Shown here one piece after another: positions 18,327-18,347 of a stretch of 18,347 bases of DNA. This stretch comes from Asterionellopsis glacialis. Lineage: Eukaryota; Bacillariophyta; Plagiogrammaphyceae; Rhaphoneidales; Asterionellopsidaceae. The notes under the pieces are model-generated. The model worked only from the letters and a program-made list of their open reading frames with translations, was not told the DNA's origin and made no database searches. Where the stretch lies: NCBI GenBank assembly GCA_014885115.2, contig WKLE02004813.1:1-18347 (forward strand), given 5' to 3'. A program made the translations under genes and the position numbers. Every line of letters begins with the position of its first letter. Position 1 is the first letter of the stretch.

Positions 18327-18347
18327 CTGAAGAAAGAAAGAAAGAAA
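18327..18347 (-). other. Acceptor end of an SDR intron (partial)
   Basis: The minus strand reads TTTC repeats followed by TTCAG directly before the SDR exon. That is a pyrimidine tract plus 3' splice site. The rest of the intron and its donor are outside the window. On the plus strand it appears as an AAAG microsatellite. Confidence 0.7.

Overview
The window looks like nuclear DNA from a diatom, most likely a moderately AT-rich pennate species. Genes sit on both strands and carry short GT-AG introns of 78 to 130 nt. Two heat-shock-factor (HSF) type transcription factors lie next to each other, a family known to be expanded in diatoms. A glutaredoxin precursor has a signal peptide ending in a YA|FSP junction, the ASAFAP-type signature of import into red-lineage secondary plastids. 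There are no bacterial operons, Shine-Dalgarno sites or CRISPR arrays. The species is not identified.

Layout, left to right. (1) 1-1174, minus: 5' part of an unrecognised coiled-coil protein that runs off the left edge. (2) 1764-3733, plus: RIO1 atypical kinase, two exons, with a 25-codon upstream ORF ending 5 nt before the start codon. (3) 3853-5356, minus: SLX1 structure-specific endonuclease subunit (GIY-YIG plus C4HC3 RING), two exons, with a long acidic/serine-rich tail. (4) 6087-6770, plus: plastid-type dithiol glutaredoxin (CPFC). (5) 6934-8986, minus: HSF-type factor 1, with an internally duplicated Gln/Ala/Arg/Glu coiled coil. (6) 11544-13076, minus: HSF-type factor 2, a paralogue with its intron at the identical codon junction. 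(7) 15412-17410, plus: BRF1, the TFIIB-related subunit of TFIIIB. (8) 17537-18326, minus: short-chain dehydrogenase/reductase (SDR) whose first exon lies beyond the right edge.

Convergent gene pairs are tightly spaced (about 120 to 160 nt between stop codons). Two gene-poor stretches of about 2.3 to 2.6 kb lie upstream of the two HSF genes (8987-11543 and 13077-15411). Both are densely sprinkled with GTAC-centred short palindromes, especially the odd-centred 11-mer GTACC(A/T)GGTAC and near variants. These are the main structure that the genes do not explain.

The genes do not form an obvious pathway. RIO1 (40S maturation) and BRF1 (Pol III initiation) are growth-related housekeeping functions. 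SLX1 is DNA repair, the glutaredoxin is plastid redox, and the HSF pair is regulatory. The best candidates for something undescribed are the GTAC palindrome family and a helix-like motif (consensus D-I-A-[IV]-E-L-E-V-T-R-R-L-R-E) shared by the two HSF proteins outside the DNA-binding domain.
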